From: JBBQKP01 sp038326995
Lineage (GTDB): Bacteria > Planctomycetota > Phycisphaerae > Tepidisphaerales > Tepidisphaeraceae
Direction: 5' to 3'
Length of the DNA stretch: 14,361 nucleotides
Assembly: GCA_038326995.1 (NCBI GenBank)
Contig: JBBQKP010000068.1
Coordinates: forward strand, 1 to 14,361
The translations under genes were made by a program, and so were the position numbers. Below, piece after piece: positions 6,040 through 13,000 of this stretch. Position 1 is the stretch's first letter. The number at the start of each line of letters is the position of its first letter. The notes under the pieces are model-generated. The model had not been told where the DNA came from, searched no databases, and worked only from the letters and a program-made list of their open reading frames with translations.

Positions 6040-7578
6040 TTACGCGCCCTTGATCGTCAGCTTCACGAAAGCCTCGCGCTGTTTTCGCATCTGTACCATT
6101 TCACCCGCGTCGATTCGCTGTGCGTTTTTCAGCATCATGCTCATGCGGAAATTTTTCTTCATCACGGGCTGATGTTGATCGAGGAAAGTCCAAAAGAGAA
6201 AATTGAACGGACACGCGGTTTCGCCCGTCCGCAGCTTCGGGTCGAATTTGCAATCGCCGCAATAGTCGGACATGCGGTTGATGTACGCAGCGCCGGAAAT
6301 GTAGGGCTTGGTCGCCATCGTTCCTCCGTCGGCGTTCATGCCCATGCCCACGACGTTGGGCGTGACGACCCAATCATGGCTGTCGATGTACATCGTCAAG
6401 AACCAGTCGTTCACCGCCTGCGGGTTCAGGCCCAGCAGTGTGGCGAAGTTGCACAGAATCATCAGCCTTTGAATGTGATGGCTGTAGCCGTCTTCGATCA
6501 CGGCGTCGAGCGACTGCTTCAGGCAGTTCAATTCCGTTTTGCCCGTCCAGTAAAACTCCGGCAGCTTCAGTTCACTCTTCCACGAGTTTCGATCTCGGTA
6601 TTCGGGCATGAACGACCAGTAGATGCCGTACACGTATTCACGCCAGCCCAGTAGCTGCCTGATGAAACCTTCGACGGCATTGAGCGGCGCTTTGCCTTTG
6701 TGATATCGAGCCTCGGCCGCGCGGATGCAGTACATGGGTGCGAGCAGACCTGAGTTGACCAGCGAGCTGATCTTGCTGTGGAACAGGAGGCGCTGGCCGG
6801 TGACCATAGCGTCTTCGAAGTCGCCGAAGTCGGGCAGGCGATGATCGAGGAAATCGGCGAATGTTTTCTCGGCGTCGCGTCGCGAAACAGGAAGTTCAAA
6901 GCCGTGCGTTTCGCCGTAGTGAGATTTAAAAATGCGATTCACGTCCTTGATCGCTGCCTTCGTGATGGCGTCGGGCGCGAACGCCGGCAGCGCGGGCGTG
7001 AGCAGATTCTTCGGCGCGGATTTGCGGTTTTCCTTGTCGAGGTTCCACACGCCGCCGACGGGTTTTCCCTTTTCCATGAGCACGTCAAACTTCGTTCTGC
7101 TCTTGCGATAAAACGATTCCATCACCGGCGACTTGAGCGGCCCGGCCCAGCGTGCGAATTCCTCGCGGTCGGTCAGGAATAAATCATTGTCGAGGAACTC
7201 GATCTCGATGCCGAGCTCTTTCGGCAACGTCTTGAGCCAATGCTGCGTGTGGAATTCGCTGGGTGCGGCGACAACGAACTTTCGATTGCCCGTCGTCTTC
7301 ATGTGCGATTTCAGTGCGCCGATCGAATCGAGGTAAGGCGCTTGTGCGAGATCGAAGTACGCGACCTTTCGACCGGCCGCGCGGAGCTCGTCGCGAAAAT
7401 GTCGCATCGCGCTGATAAGAAATGTGAGGCGTTTCTTGTGATACGGAAACATCGAGAACGCATTCTTTGATTCGATCATGAGGACGTGCGCGTCTGGGAA
7501 CTCCTTCAACACGCCAAGGTCAAGAGAGAGTTGGTCCTCAAAAATCCAGACGGTCGGGTTGGTGGGAAGAGCAGGCAT
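6040..7578 (-). CDS. phrB: Bacterial (6-4) photolyase / FeS-type cryptochrome (PhrB-like)
   Basis: This 512-residue enzyme would repair UV (6-4) photoproducts in DNA using light, FAD and a [4Fe-4S] cluster. The N-terminal antenna domain begins TVWIFEDQL, and the C-terminal FAD-binding helical domain runs from about 230 to 500. Four cysteines match the cluster ligands of Agrobacterium PhrB, as I recall them (350, 438, 441, 454), with a constant offset of 2: C352, C440, C443 and C456. The electron-relay tryptophans (342 and 390 in PhrB) correspond to W344 and W392, and the catalytic histidine (366) to H368. All key residues are therefore in place. The open frame continues upstream through the antisense of the next gene, but the protein similarity starts at the ATG at 7578, and a TACAGT box lies 9 bases before it. 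The gene is divergent from the guanylyltransferase gene. Confidence 0.92.
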   Translation of the reverse strand: MPALPTNPTVWIFEDQLSLDLGVLKEFPDAHVLMIESKNAFSMFPYHKKRLTFLISAMRHFRDELRAAGRKVAYFDLAQAPYLDSIGALKSHMKTTGNRKFVVAAPSEFHTQHWLKTLPKELGIEIEFLDNDLFLTDREEFARWAGPLKSPVMESFYRKSRTKFDVLMEKGKPVGGVWNLDKENRKSAPKNLLTPALPAFAPDAITKAAIKDVNRIFKSHYGETHGFELPVSRRDAEKTFADFLDHRLPDFGDFEDAMVTGQRLLFHSKISSLVNSGLLAPMYCIRAAEARYHKGKAPLNAVEGFIRQLLGWREYVYGIYWSFMPEYRDRNSWKSELKLPEFYWTGKTELNCLKQSLDAVIEDGYSHHIQRLMILCNFATLLGLNPQAVNDWFLTMYIDSHDWVVTPNVVGMGMNADGGTMATKPYISGAAYINRMSDYCGDCKFDPKLRTGETACPFNFLFWTFLDQHQPVMKKNFRMSMMLKNAQRIDAGEMVQMRKQREAFVKLTIKGA

Positions 7579-7587
7579 CAGAAATAA

Positions 7588-7593
7588 ACTGTA
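7588..7593 (-). promoter_or_regulatory. -10-like element before the photolyase start
   Basis: On the minus strand TACAGT (5 of 6 matches to TATAAT) lies 9 bases before the ATG at 7578. A weak TTGGGC at 7617-7612 lies 18 bases further up as a possible -35. There is no Shine-Dalgarno sequence. Confidence 0.4.
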
Positions 7594-7676
7594 GTCGAGT
7601 GGTTGAATCAAGCCCAAGACAAATTGATTGAACGATGCGGCCCTTCTGGCCCAGGACAATTGACGGAGGTCTGGCA

Positions 7677-7759
7677 ACGAGCCACGACCGTTAGGGAGTG
7701 GTTTTAGAAATGGTTTTGGGTGATCGTCATTCAACTGCTGTCTCACGGTCGCGGCTCGT
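7677..7759. repeat. Imperfect inverted-repeat pair (REP-like)
   Basis: Two 27-base arms (7677-7703 and 7733-7759) match as inverted copies at 21 of 27 positions, the best block being ACGAGCCRCGACCGT. A 29-base spacer separates them. The arms lie in the 279-bp divergent gap between the photolyase and guanylyltransferase genes. The layout, two divergent copies of a GC-rich motif in an intergenic region, is that of a REP doublet. Copy number in the genome is not known from this window. Confidence 0.5.
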
Positions 7760-7789
7760 GAAATTGCGATCAGCGTCGAGCATTGTTGC

Positions 7790-7825
7790 CCGAAAGAGCG
7801 GACGCGAGAGCGTCCGGCCTTTCGG
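7790..7825. repeat. Compact 14-bp hairpin with GAGA loop
   Basis: CCGAAAG (7790-7796) pairs with CTTTCGG (7819-7825), and CGGACGC (7799-7805) pairs with GCGTCCG (7810-7816). A two-by-two internal mismatch lies between the stems, and the loop is the GNRA tetraloop GAGA. It ends 16 bases before the TACCAT box of the guanylyltransferase gene. It may be a REP-type unit, an operator overlapping the -35 region, or a terminator of upstream transcripts, although it lacks a good T-run. Confidence 0.55.
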
Positions 7826-7841
7826 TTTCGACACAATTCTC

Positions 7842-7847
7842 TACCAT
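7842..7847 (+). promoter_or_regulatory. -10-like element before the guanylyltransferase start
   Basis: TACCAT lies 10 bases before the ATG at 7858 with no Shine-Dalgarno sequence between them. The -35 region would overlap the right arm of the hairpin at 7790-7825, and no good -35 hexamer is visible. Confidence 0.35.
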
Positions 7848-7857
7848 TCGAACCTCT

Positions 7858-8961
7858 ATGGACTACGGCGTCATCATGGCGGGCGGATCGGGCACGAGAC
7901 TCTGGCCTCTTTCGCGTGAATCCCGGCCCAAGCAATTGCTGCCGGTGGTCAAGGGCAAGACATTGCTGGAGGTGAGCTACGACCGGCTCCGTGCCATACT
8001 TCCGGCAGAGCGGATTTTCGTTTGCACGCTCGAGGCGCATCGCGATGCGATCCTGGCGAATCTGCCCGAGTTGCCGCGCGACAATCTGCTGGGCGAGCCC
8101 GAAGGACGCGACACCGCCAATGCGGTAGGCCTGCCCGCCGCGGTCCTGGCCGCACGCGATCCCGACGCGGTCTTCGCCATCACCACCGCCGATCATGTCA
8201 TTGAGCCCGTCGACGATTTTCAGAAATCTCTGCTCACCGGCTTTGACATCGCCCGCAAGCACCCTAAGTCGCTGGTGACCTTCGGCATCGTGCCGACCTT
8301 CGCCCACACCGGGCTTGGGTATGTGCAGCGTGGCGAGCCACTGGACGGCTTTCCCGGCGCGTTTCGCGTGATCGGTTTCCGTGAAAAGCCCGACAAATCG
8401 ACCGCGGATAAGTATGTCGAGAGCCGTCGGTATTACTGGAACAGCGGCATGTTCGTCTGGCGTGCGTCGACGGTGCTGGATCAGTTGCGCGTGCATTTGC
8501 CGCAGTCGTATGCCGGGCTGACCAAGATCGCCGCGGCGTGGGGAACCAACAGCCAGCAGGCGACGCTGAAGGAAGTCTATCCGAAGCTGCCCAAGATCAG
8601 CGTCGACTACGCGATCATGGAACCCGCGAGCCAGGCGAATGACAGCACGGGTGTTGAGGTGGCCGTGGTGGAGATGTCGGTGAACTGGCTCGATGTCGGC
8701 AGTTGGCCGGCACTCGCGGAGACGCTGGCAATCGATGGCAACAACAACGCCACCGACGCCCAGACCAGTGTGCTCATGGACTCCGACGACAACATCATCG
8801 TCAGCTCCGACCCTGAGCACCTTGTTTCGCTCGTGGGCGTTTCGGACATGATCGTCGTACATACCAAAGACGCGACCATGGTCATGCCCAAAAACGAAAG
8901 CCAGCGAGTCAAAGACCTCGTGGGGCAGATCAAGGCGAAGTATCCGGGAAAGTATTTATAG
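7858..8961 (+). CDS. manC: Mannose-1-phosphate guanylyltransferase
   Basis: This 367-residue cytoplasmic enzyme would make GDP-mannose from mannose 1-phosphate and GTP, feeding exopolysaccharide, LPS or glycan synthesis. The nucleotidyltransferase signature GGSGTRLWPLSRESRPKQLL stands at residues 9-28. Further family blocks are EGRDTANAVGLPAA, TTADHVI, FREKP, YYWNSGMFVW, VDYAIMEP and NWLDVGSW. The C-terminal part is the usual short left-handed helix domain. There is no phosphomannose isomerase fusion, so it is the single-function type of about 360 residues. I chose the start at 7858 because MDYGVIMAGG is the typical N-terminus; an in-frame ATG farther up would run through the hairpin. It has no Shine-Dalgarno sequence. 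It is divergent from the photolyase gene and lies before a PEP-CTERM gene, but there is no clear operon. Confidence 0.93.
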   Translation: MDYGVIMAGGSGTRLWPLSRESRPKQLLPVVKGKTLLEVSYDRLRAILPAERIFVCTLEAHRDAILANLPELPRDNLLGEPEGRDTANAVGLPAAVLAARDPDAVFAITTADHVIEPVDDFQKSLLTGFDIARKHPKSLVTFGIVPTFAHTGLGYVQRGEPLDGFPGAFRVIGFREKPDKSTADKYVESRRYYWNSGMFVWRASTVLDQLRVHLPQSYAGLTKIAAAWGTNSQQATLKEVYPKLPKISVDYAIMEPASQANDSTGVEVAVVEMSVNWLDVGSWPALAETLAIDGNNNATDAQTSVLMDSDDNIIVSSDPEHLVSLVGVSDMIVVHTKDATMVMPKNESQRVKDLVGQIKAKYPGKYL

Positions 8962-9029
8962 CTCGCGTTGGTTTGATCACGAGGCACGACCCGTATTGAA
9001 ACGTAATCGTCGGGTCTGGAGCATAGCGC

Positions 9030-9058
9030 TTTTTCACATTTCCCCGCATCGTTATATT
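9030..9058 (+). promoter_or_regulatory. Possible promoter upstream of the PEP-CTERM gene
   Basis: TATATT (9053-9058) is a good -10, and TTTTTC (9030-9035) lies 17 bases before it as a moderate -35. The leader to the ATG at 9157 would be about 90 bases. It includes an AT-rich stretch near 9088-9100, unusual in this GC-rich window. Confidence 0.35.
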
Positions 9059-9156
9059 CCCCCCAGATTAACACATGGGCGTTGGACTTCATTTAATTTA
9101 AACACAGAAAGGGTTGTCAGCGGACCTATCTTGGCTCATCATCGGACCACTCCGCC

Positions 9157-9957
9157 ATGAAAAATAATATCATCAACGCCGCTGTCGTTTCTTTCCTGTC
9201 CATCGCGTCTTTCGCGTCCATCGCATCCGCGACGACCGTGCTCTATTCCCAGAACTTCGATACAGGATTCACGTTGGGGACCGTCGTCGGCCAAGGCAGC
9301 CCAGCCTGGGCGAGTTCGCAACAGCCCGGTCCGCTCGACCTTACCCAGACCAGCGCCGCCGCCCAGATCCAAAGCACCATCGCCAACCCGGGCAACTCCC
9401 TGCGGATCGAGTCAGGCGGAGTAGGTCAGCAAACCACTTACTGGCAAAACCTTGCGATCAACCAAGATCTCGCCGGCCAGACCGATGTCCGCGTCAGCTT
9501 CGACCTCTTCCGCGCCACGCCCGTCCTGCCCGGCGGCCAGGTGACCTCTACAATCTTCACTGGCGGATTGTTTAATTCTGCGGGTTTGCCCATCTTCCAG
9601 TTCGGCATGGACGACTTCGGCCAACTGGCGGTCGTCACCTCTGGCGGGTTCTTCTCGCTCTTATTGAGCGACATTCCCTTCAACCAGTGGAACACACTGC
9701 TGGCCAAGGCGAATTTCGTCACCCGCACCGTGACCTACGAAATCAACGGCTCGGCCGTCGATCTCCCCCCCGTTGCCTTCAACACCGGAACCGGCTCCTT
9801 CGTCGGCGACCTGGACATCCAGTTCATCCCCGAAGCCCCGCCCGCCATTTCCGATATCGCCTTTTTCGACAACCTGCTCGTCACCATTCCCGAGCCCGCC
9901 ACTTTGGGCGTCGTCGCCGGGCTTTCGATGCTGGCGCTGCGTCGCCGGGGTCGCTGA
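9157..9957 (+). CDS. Secreted PEP-CTERM protein
   Basis: This is a 266-residue exported protein. The N-terminal signal peptide has a hydrophobic core (about 8-22) and a likely cleavage after ASA at residue 25. The mature part (about 26-243) is beta-rich, with YSQNFDTGF near the start and FDNLLVTIPEP at the end, a pattern common in jelly-roll or lectin-like PEP-CTERM proteins. The sorting tail is complete: PEP at 245-247, a short hydrophobic helix (about 249-261) and a terminal RRRGR. PEP-CTERM tails are processed by an exosortase (EpsH/Xrt type), linked to biofilm or exopolysaccharide-producing bacteria, but no exosortase gene is in this window. The gene at 7858, making GDP-mannose, would fit exopolysaccharide metabolism, though this is only a neighbour argument. 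The precise role is unknown. Confidence 0.85.
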   Translation: MKNNIINAAVVSFLSIASFASIASATTVLYSQNFDTGFTLGTVVGQGSPAWASSQQPGPLDLTQTSAAAQIQSTIANPGNSLRIESGGVGQQTTYWQNLAINQDLAGQTDVRVSFDLFRATPVLPGGQVTSTIFTGGLFNSAGLPIFQFGMDDFGQLAVVTSGGFFSLLLSDIPFNQWNTLLAKANFVTRTVTYEINGSAVDLPPVAFNTGTGSFVGDLDIQFIPEAPPAISDIAFFDNLLVTIPEPATLGVVAGLSMLALRRRGR

Positions 9958-10027
9958 TCGGGCCCGCTGATCAGGCTCGGTGGAGTTGGGAAAACACTAT
10001 GTTTTTACTGGATTTACCGGCTTCTTT

Positions 10028-10048
10028 TGGTGACACAGGTGTCTGACC
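10028..10048. repeat. GACAC/GTGTC dyad
   Basis: GACAC (10032-10036) and GTGTC (10039-10043) are inverted copies around AG, with TGGT on the left and ACCA on the right extending the symmetry imperfectly. It resembles short intergenic palindromes found in many copies in planctomycete genomes, but the window has only this copy. Confidence 0.35.
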
Positions 10049-10118
10049 AGTGCTCTTCCAATGATCTGTCGACTCAAGCGCGGTTCGTTTCTTTAAGCGG
10101 ACGCGCGTCTAGCTTCGT

Positions 10119-10188
10119 GTAGCCTCCAGCTTGCTGGCGCTTGATCTGCAAATAAAGTCCACAAAAGCGCCGGCAAGCTGGCGGCTAC
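10119..10188. repeat. Large inverted repeat (REP-like doublet)
   Basis: Arms of 24 bases at 10119-10142 and 10165-10188 match as inverted copies at 22 of 24 positions, with a 22-base AT-richer spacer. Each arm contains a smaller internal near-palindrome (CCAGC-TT-GCTGG in the left arm). The outer end is GTAGCC on the left and GGCTAC on the right. This is the structure of a REP doublet, with both units able to form a hairpin on their own or one long cruciform. Confidence 0.6.
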
Positions 10189-10484
10189 GCTCGGGAAAAC
10201 GGTGCTGTTTCATGGGGTCGCATTACTGGTTTGAAGTGCATTCGTTCGAACGGTCGCTGGTATTGTCGTGCTTCTTTTTGTTGGGCACCGTCGACTCGTC
10301 TGTAACATCGAAAACATCAACACGCCCAATGACGGCGCGATTTTGCCGTCCAACGGCGGATGGTGTTTTGCGCGTTTTCCCAGTCCATTTCACTTTCTCC
10401 CGGCTTGCCCCTTCCGTTTGATGGGCAATCTCGGTAGATTTCGCGTTGCATAGCCCCAACACACGGGCCACGGATACCAACACT

Positions 10485-11939
10485 ATGAGTCAATTCGGAA
10501 CCGATCCCATCAACGAAACGATCGTCAAGCCCATCGATCCTGCGATCGAACAACAGGCCGCCGACGCCTTGGGCGACGCCAGCCTCGACCAAATCTACGG
10601 CTTCGATAAAGAGCCCGAAAAGCGAACCTATCGCCTTCGCGGCCTGCAAACCGGAACCGTCATTTCCGTCTCCGCGCCCAAGGACGAAGTCTTCATCGAG
10701 CTCGGCGGCAAAGCACAGGGCGTCATGCCCTTTTCCCAATTCGAAGAAGAACCCAAAGTCGGCGACACCGTCGAAGTCATGGTCGAACGCTTCGATCCCG
10801 GCAATACGCTCTACATCTGCGGCAAAAAAGGTGCGGCCAGCGCCAACCTCGACTGGAACAGCCTCTCCGTCGGCACTGTCGTCGAGGGCCTGATCAACGG
10901 CATGAACAAGGGTGGGCTTGAAGTCAAAGTCGGCAACCTCAAAGGCTTCATGCCGGCCGGGCAGATTGATCTTGAGTTCCACAAAGACATCAGTGTCTTC
11001 CTTTCGCAAAAAGTTTTGTGCGAAGTCACGCAGATCGATGCGGAGAAAAAGAAACTCGTCGTCTCCAGACGAAAAATTATCGAGCGGGAGCGCGAAGAAG
11101 CCAAGGGCAAACTCTTTGAAACCCTCGCGGAAGGTCAGACGCTTAAGGGCACCGTTCGAACCGTCATGGACTACGGCGCGTTCGTCGATCTCGGCGGCGC
11201 GGACGGTCTCATTCACGTCAGTGAAATGTCCTACAGCCGCCATCTTCGCCCGAGCGACATGGTCAAAGTCGGCGACGTCGTCGAAGTGAAGGTCGTCAAG
11301 TTTGATCGCGAAAGCGGTAAGGTCGGCCTGTCCCTCAAGGCCAGCATGTCCGACCCGTGGAAAGACGCCGAGACGAAATATTCCGTCGGCACCCGCGTCA
11401 CCGCACGCGTCGTGAAGGTTGAAAATTTCGGCGCGTTCATCGAAGTCGAAGACGGCATTCAGGGCCTGCTGCCCGTCAGCGAAATCAGCTGGCAGCGCAT
11501 CCGCTTCCCGGGCGAAGTCGTCAAAATCAACGAAACGATTCCGCTGGTCGTCATCGCCATCGAGCCGGGCACGCGTAAGCTGACGTTCTCCCTCAAACAG
11601 GCGGGCGGCGACCCGTGGGCGGGCGTGATCGAGAAATTCCCCAGGCACGCGATCTTTGAAGGCACGGTCAAACGAGTGGCCGAGTTCGGCGCGTTCGTCG
11701 AAGTCTCGCCCGACGTCGAAGGTCTCATACACATCAGCGAAATGTCCGACCAGCGCGTACGAAAGGTCGAGGACGTCGTGAAGGTCGGACAGGTCGTCAA
11801 AGTTCGCGTGCTCGAAGTCGACCCGGCCCAACGCCGCATGGCTCTCTCGCTCAAAGAGACGGCTGGCACTTACACGGCCCCCACGCCCAAGGTTGAGAAG
11901 AAACGCAAGACGCCGCTCAAGGGCGGGCTGGATTTCTAA
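10485..11939 (+). CDS. rpsA: Ribosomal protein S1-type, five S1 RNA-binding domains
   Basis: This 484-residue protein would bind mRNA and help the 30S subunit start translation. Five S1 (OB-fold) domains follow one another at about 53-115, 127-196, 215-285, 298-371 and 387-456. The last three carry the classical GAFV(D/E) and GL(I/L)(H/P)VSE or HISE motifs, whereas the first two are more divergent, as in other S1 proteins where they dock to the ribosome. An acidic N-terminal extension (1-50) and a basic tail (465-484) are present. E. coli S1 has six domains; five is a known variation in other phyla. I chose the ATG at 10485; an upstream in-frame TTG at 10446 would only add 13 weak residues. 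Because host genes here mostly lack Shine-Dalgarno sequences, S1 is likely important for initiation in this organism. Confidence 0.85.
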   Translation: MSQFGTDPINETIVKPIDPAIEQQAADALGDASLDQIYGFDKEPEKRTYRLRGLQTGTVISVSAPKDEVFIELGGKAQGVMPFSQFEEEPKVGDTVEVMVERFDPGNTLYICGKKGAASANLDWNSLSVGTVVEGLINGMNKGGLEVKVGNLKGFMPAGQIDLEFHKDISVFLSQKVLCEVTQIDAEKKKLVVSRRKIIEREREEAKGKLFETLAEGQTLKGTVRTVMDYGAFVDLGGADGLIHVSEMSYSRHLRPSDMVKVGDVVEVKVVKFDRESGKVGLSLKASMSDPWKDAETKYSVGTRVTARVVKVENFGAFIEVEDGIQGLLPVSEISWQRIRFPGEVVKINETIPLVVIAIEPGTRKLTFSLKQAGGDPWAGVIEKFPRHAIFEGTVKRVAEFGAFVEVSPDVEGLIHISEMSDQRVRKVEDVVKVGQVVKVRVLEVDPAQRRMALSLKETAGTYTAPTPKVEKKRKTPLKGGLDF

Positions 11940-11982
11940 AGCTGATTTGAGAATCGATTTCCAAGCCCGATCAATTTGATTC

Positions 11983-12927
11983 ATGAAGACGCAATCGCTC
12001 GGAAAGTCTGATCTTGTTTCGACGCGCCTGGCGTATGGCAACATGCGATCGGTGGGCACGTGGAATCCTGCCGACGTGACGACCGAGGTTCGCACCAAGG
12101 CCGTCAAGGCGCACGTTGCCGCGTACGAAGCGGGTTACAACCACTTCGATTCGGCAGATATTTATTGCCGCGGAGTGTGTGAGGAAATTCTCGGGCAGAC
12201 GCTTCGCGAAGTAAGCGGTATGCGCGATCGCGTCATTGTCGCGACGAAGTGCGGGATTCGTTTTGGCGGGAGCCCGAACCCCGATTCGCCAGGGCGTTAC
12301 GATTTCTCGGCAGACTATATTCGTGCGAGTTGTGACGCGTCGCTCGAGCGACTGGGAGTGGAGACAATCGACCTTTATCACCTGCACCGGCCGGACATTC
12401 TGATGAACCCGGCCGAGATCGCGCCGGTCTTTGATGAACTGCACAAGGCAGGCAAGGTCAAGGTGTTTGCCGTCAGCAACTTCCTGCCCACGACTCTGGC
12501 GGCGCTGAAGAAACACGTGAACGTGCCGATCGAAGTGAATCAGGTCGAGATTCATCTGGGCAGGCTCGATCCGTTCGTCGACGGCACGCTCGATCAGTGC
12601 CTTGAACATTCCATGACGCCCACCGCATGGAGCCCGCTCGGCGGCGGCTGGCTCGGCACGGGCAAAGAAGCACCGCGAAGCAATCCCAACTACGCGAAGT
12701 GGACACTACTGCAGCAACGATTGGACAAGATCGCTGCCGACCACGGCACGACACGAACGATCATTTCGCTCGCGTGGCTTTTGAAACACCCGAGCAAGAT
12801 CATCCCGATCATCGGCAGTGCGAACCCGATCAACATTCGCGAAGCAGTCAAGGCGGATGAGATCGAGCTCTCGCGCGAAGAGTGGTACACGATCTATGTC
12901 GCGGCGCGCGGGCAGAACATGCCGTGA
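11983..12927 (+). CDS. Aldo/keto reductase (YdhF-like)
   Basis: This 314-residue NADPH-dependent oxidoreductase has the TIM-barrel fold of the aldo/keto reductase superfamily. The catalytic tetrad is visible as D56 and Y61 in FDSADIY, K89 in ATKCG and H135 in LYHLHRPD. Other family marks are the GKVKVFAVSNF strand (157-167), NQVEIH (186-191), the WSPLGGGWL segment (216-224) and the IIPIIGSANP loop for cofactor binding (273-282). The resemblance is to the E. coli YdhF group, whose natural substrate is unknown to me. It starts 43 bases after the S1 stop on the same strand, without a Shine-Dalgarno sequence and with no terminator between them, so read-through from the S1 transcript is possible. 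A link in function to S1 is not implied. Confidence 0.9.
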   Translation: MKTQSLGKSDLVSTRLAYGNMRSVGTWNPADVTTEVRTKAVKAHVAAYEAGYNHFDSADIYCRGVCEEILGQTLREVSGMRDRVIVATKCGIRFGGSPNPDSPGRYDFSADYIRASCDASLERLGVETIDLYHLHRPDILMNPAEIAPVFDELHKAGKVKVFAVSNFLPTTLAALKKHVNVPIEVNQVEIHLGRLDPFVDGTLDQCLEHSMTPTAWSPLGGGWLGTGKEAPRSNPNYAKWTLLQQRLDKIAADHGTTRTIISLAWLLKHPSKIIPIIGSANPINIREAVKADEIELSREEWYTIYVAARGQNMP

Positions 12928-13000
12928 TGGGGCATGAAGGTTGAAGCGACGAAGCGGTTCCAACTCGCTCTTTTGAAGTGCAAAGCGCGGGCAATTGCCA

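Larger units (their letters stand above)
9958..10484. other. 527-bp gap rich in palindromes, without a gene
   Basis: I see no protein gene here. The small open frames have no ribosome site and no recognisable product. The stretch holds a stop-codon-overlapping hairpin (CTGATC at 9954-9959 with GATCAG at 9969-9974), the GACAC dyad (10028-10048), a loopless palindrome (10095-10114) and the large inverted repeat (10119-10188). The rest, to 10484, is the upstream region of the S1 gene. TTGTTG (10278-10283) and TGTAAC (10301-10306), spaced by 17, are a weak promoter candidate. Confidence 0.6.

Noticed and set aside
7677..7825. A possible CRISPR array, because several repeated elements lie close together.
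   Set aside because: The repeats are inverted, not direct, there are only two similar copies, and there are no regular spacers.
7579..8862. The photolyase frame stays open upstream for a further 428 codons on the minus strand, giving a 940-residue reading frame.
   Set aside because: This part is antisense to the clear guanylyltransferase gene and has an Arg/His/Asp-rich composition. The photolyase homology begins at the ATG at 7578. It is a GC-bias shadow.
9953..9974. A hairpin over the stop codon of the PEP-CTERM gene as an intrinsic terminator.
   Set aside because: The stem is only 6 bp with a 9-base loop and no T-run follows, so a terminator call is not justified.
10131..10483. Small open frames on both strands between the PEP-CTERM and S1 genes.
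   Set aside because: They overlap the inverted repeat, lack ribosome sites and show no recognisable protein features.
10317..12107. A 596-codon minus-strand frame across the S1 gene.
   Set aside because: It mirrors the five S1 domains as a repetitive Asp/Phe-rich product. The plus-strand S1 protein has clear domains, and this frame has no ribosome site or homology that I recognise.
5969..12219. The 12-base word GAAGTAAGCGGT occurs at 5969 (in the terminator) and 12208 (in the aldo/keto reductase gene).
   Set aside because: The second copy is inside a conserved coding frame and has no hairpin partner. It is likely coincidence.
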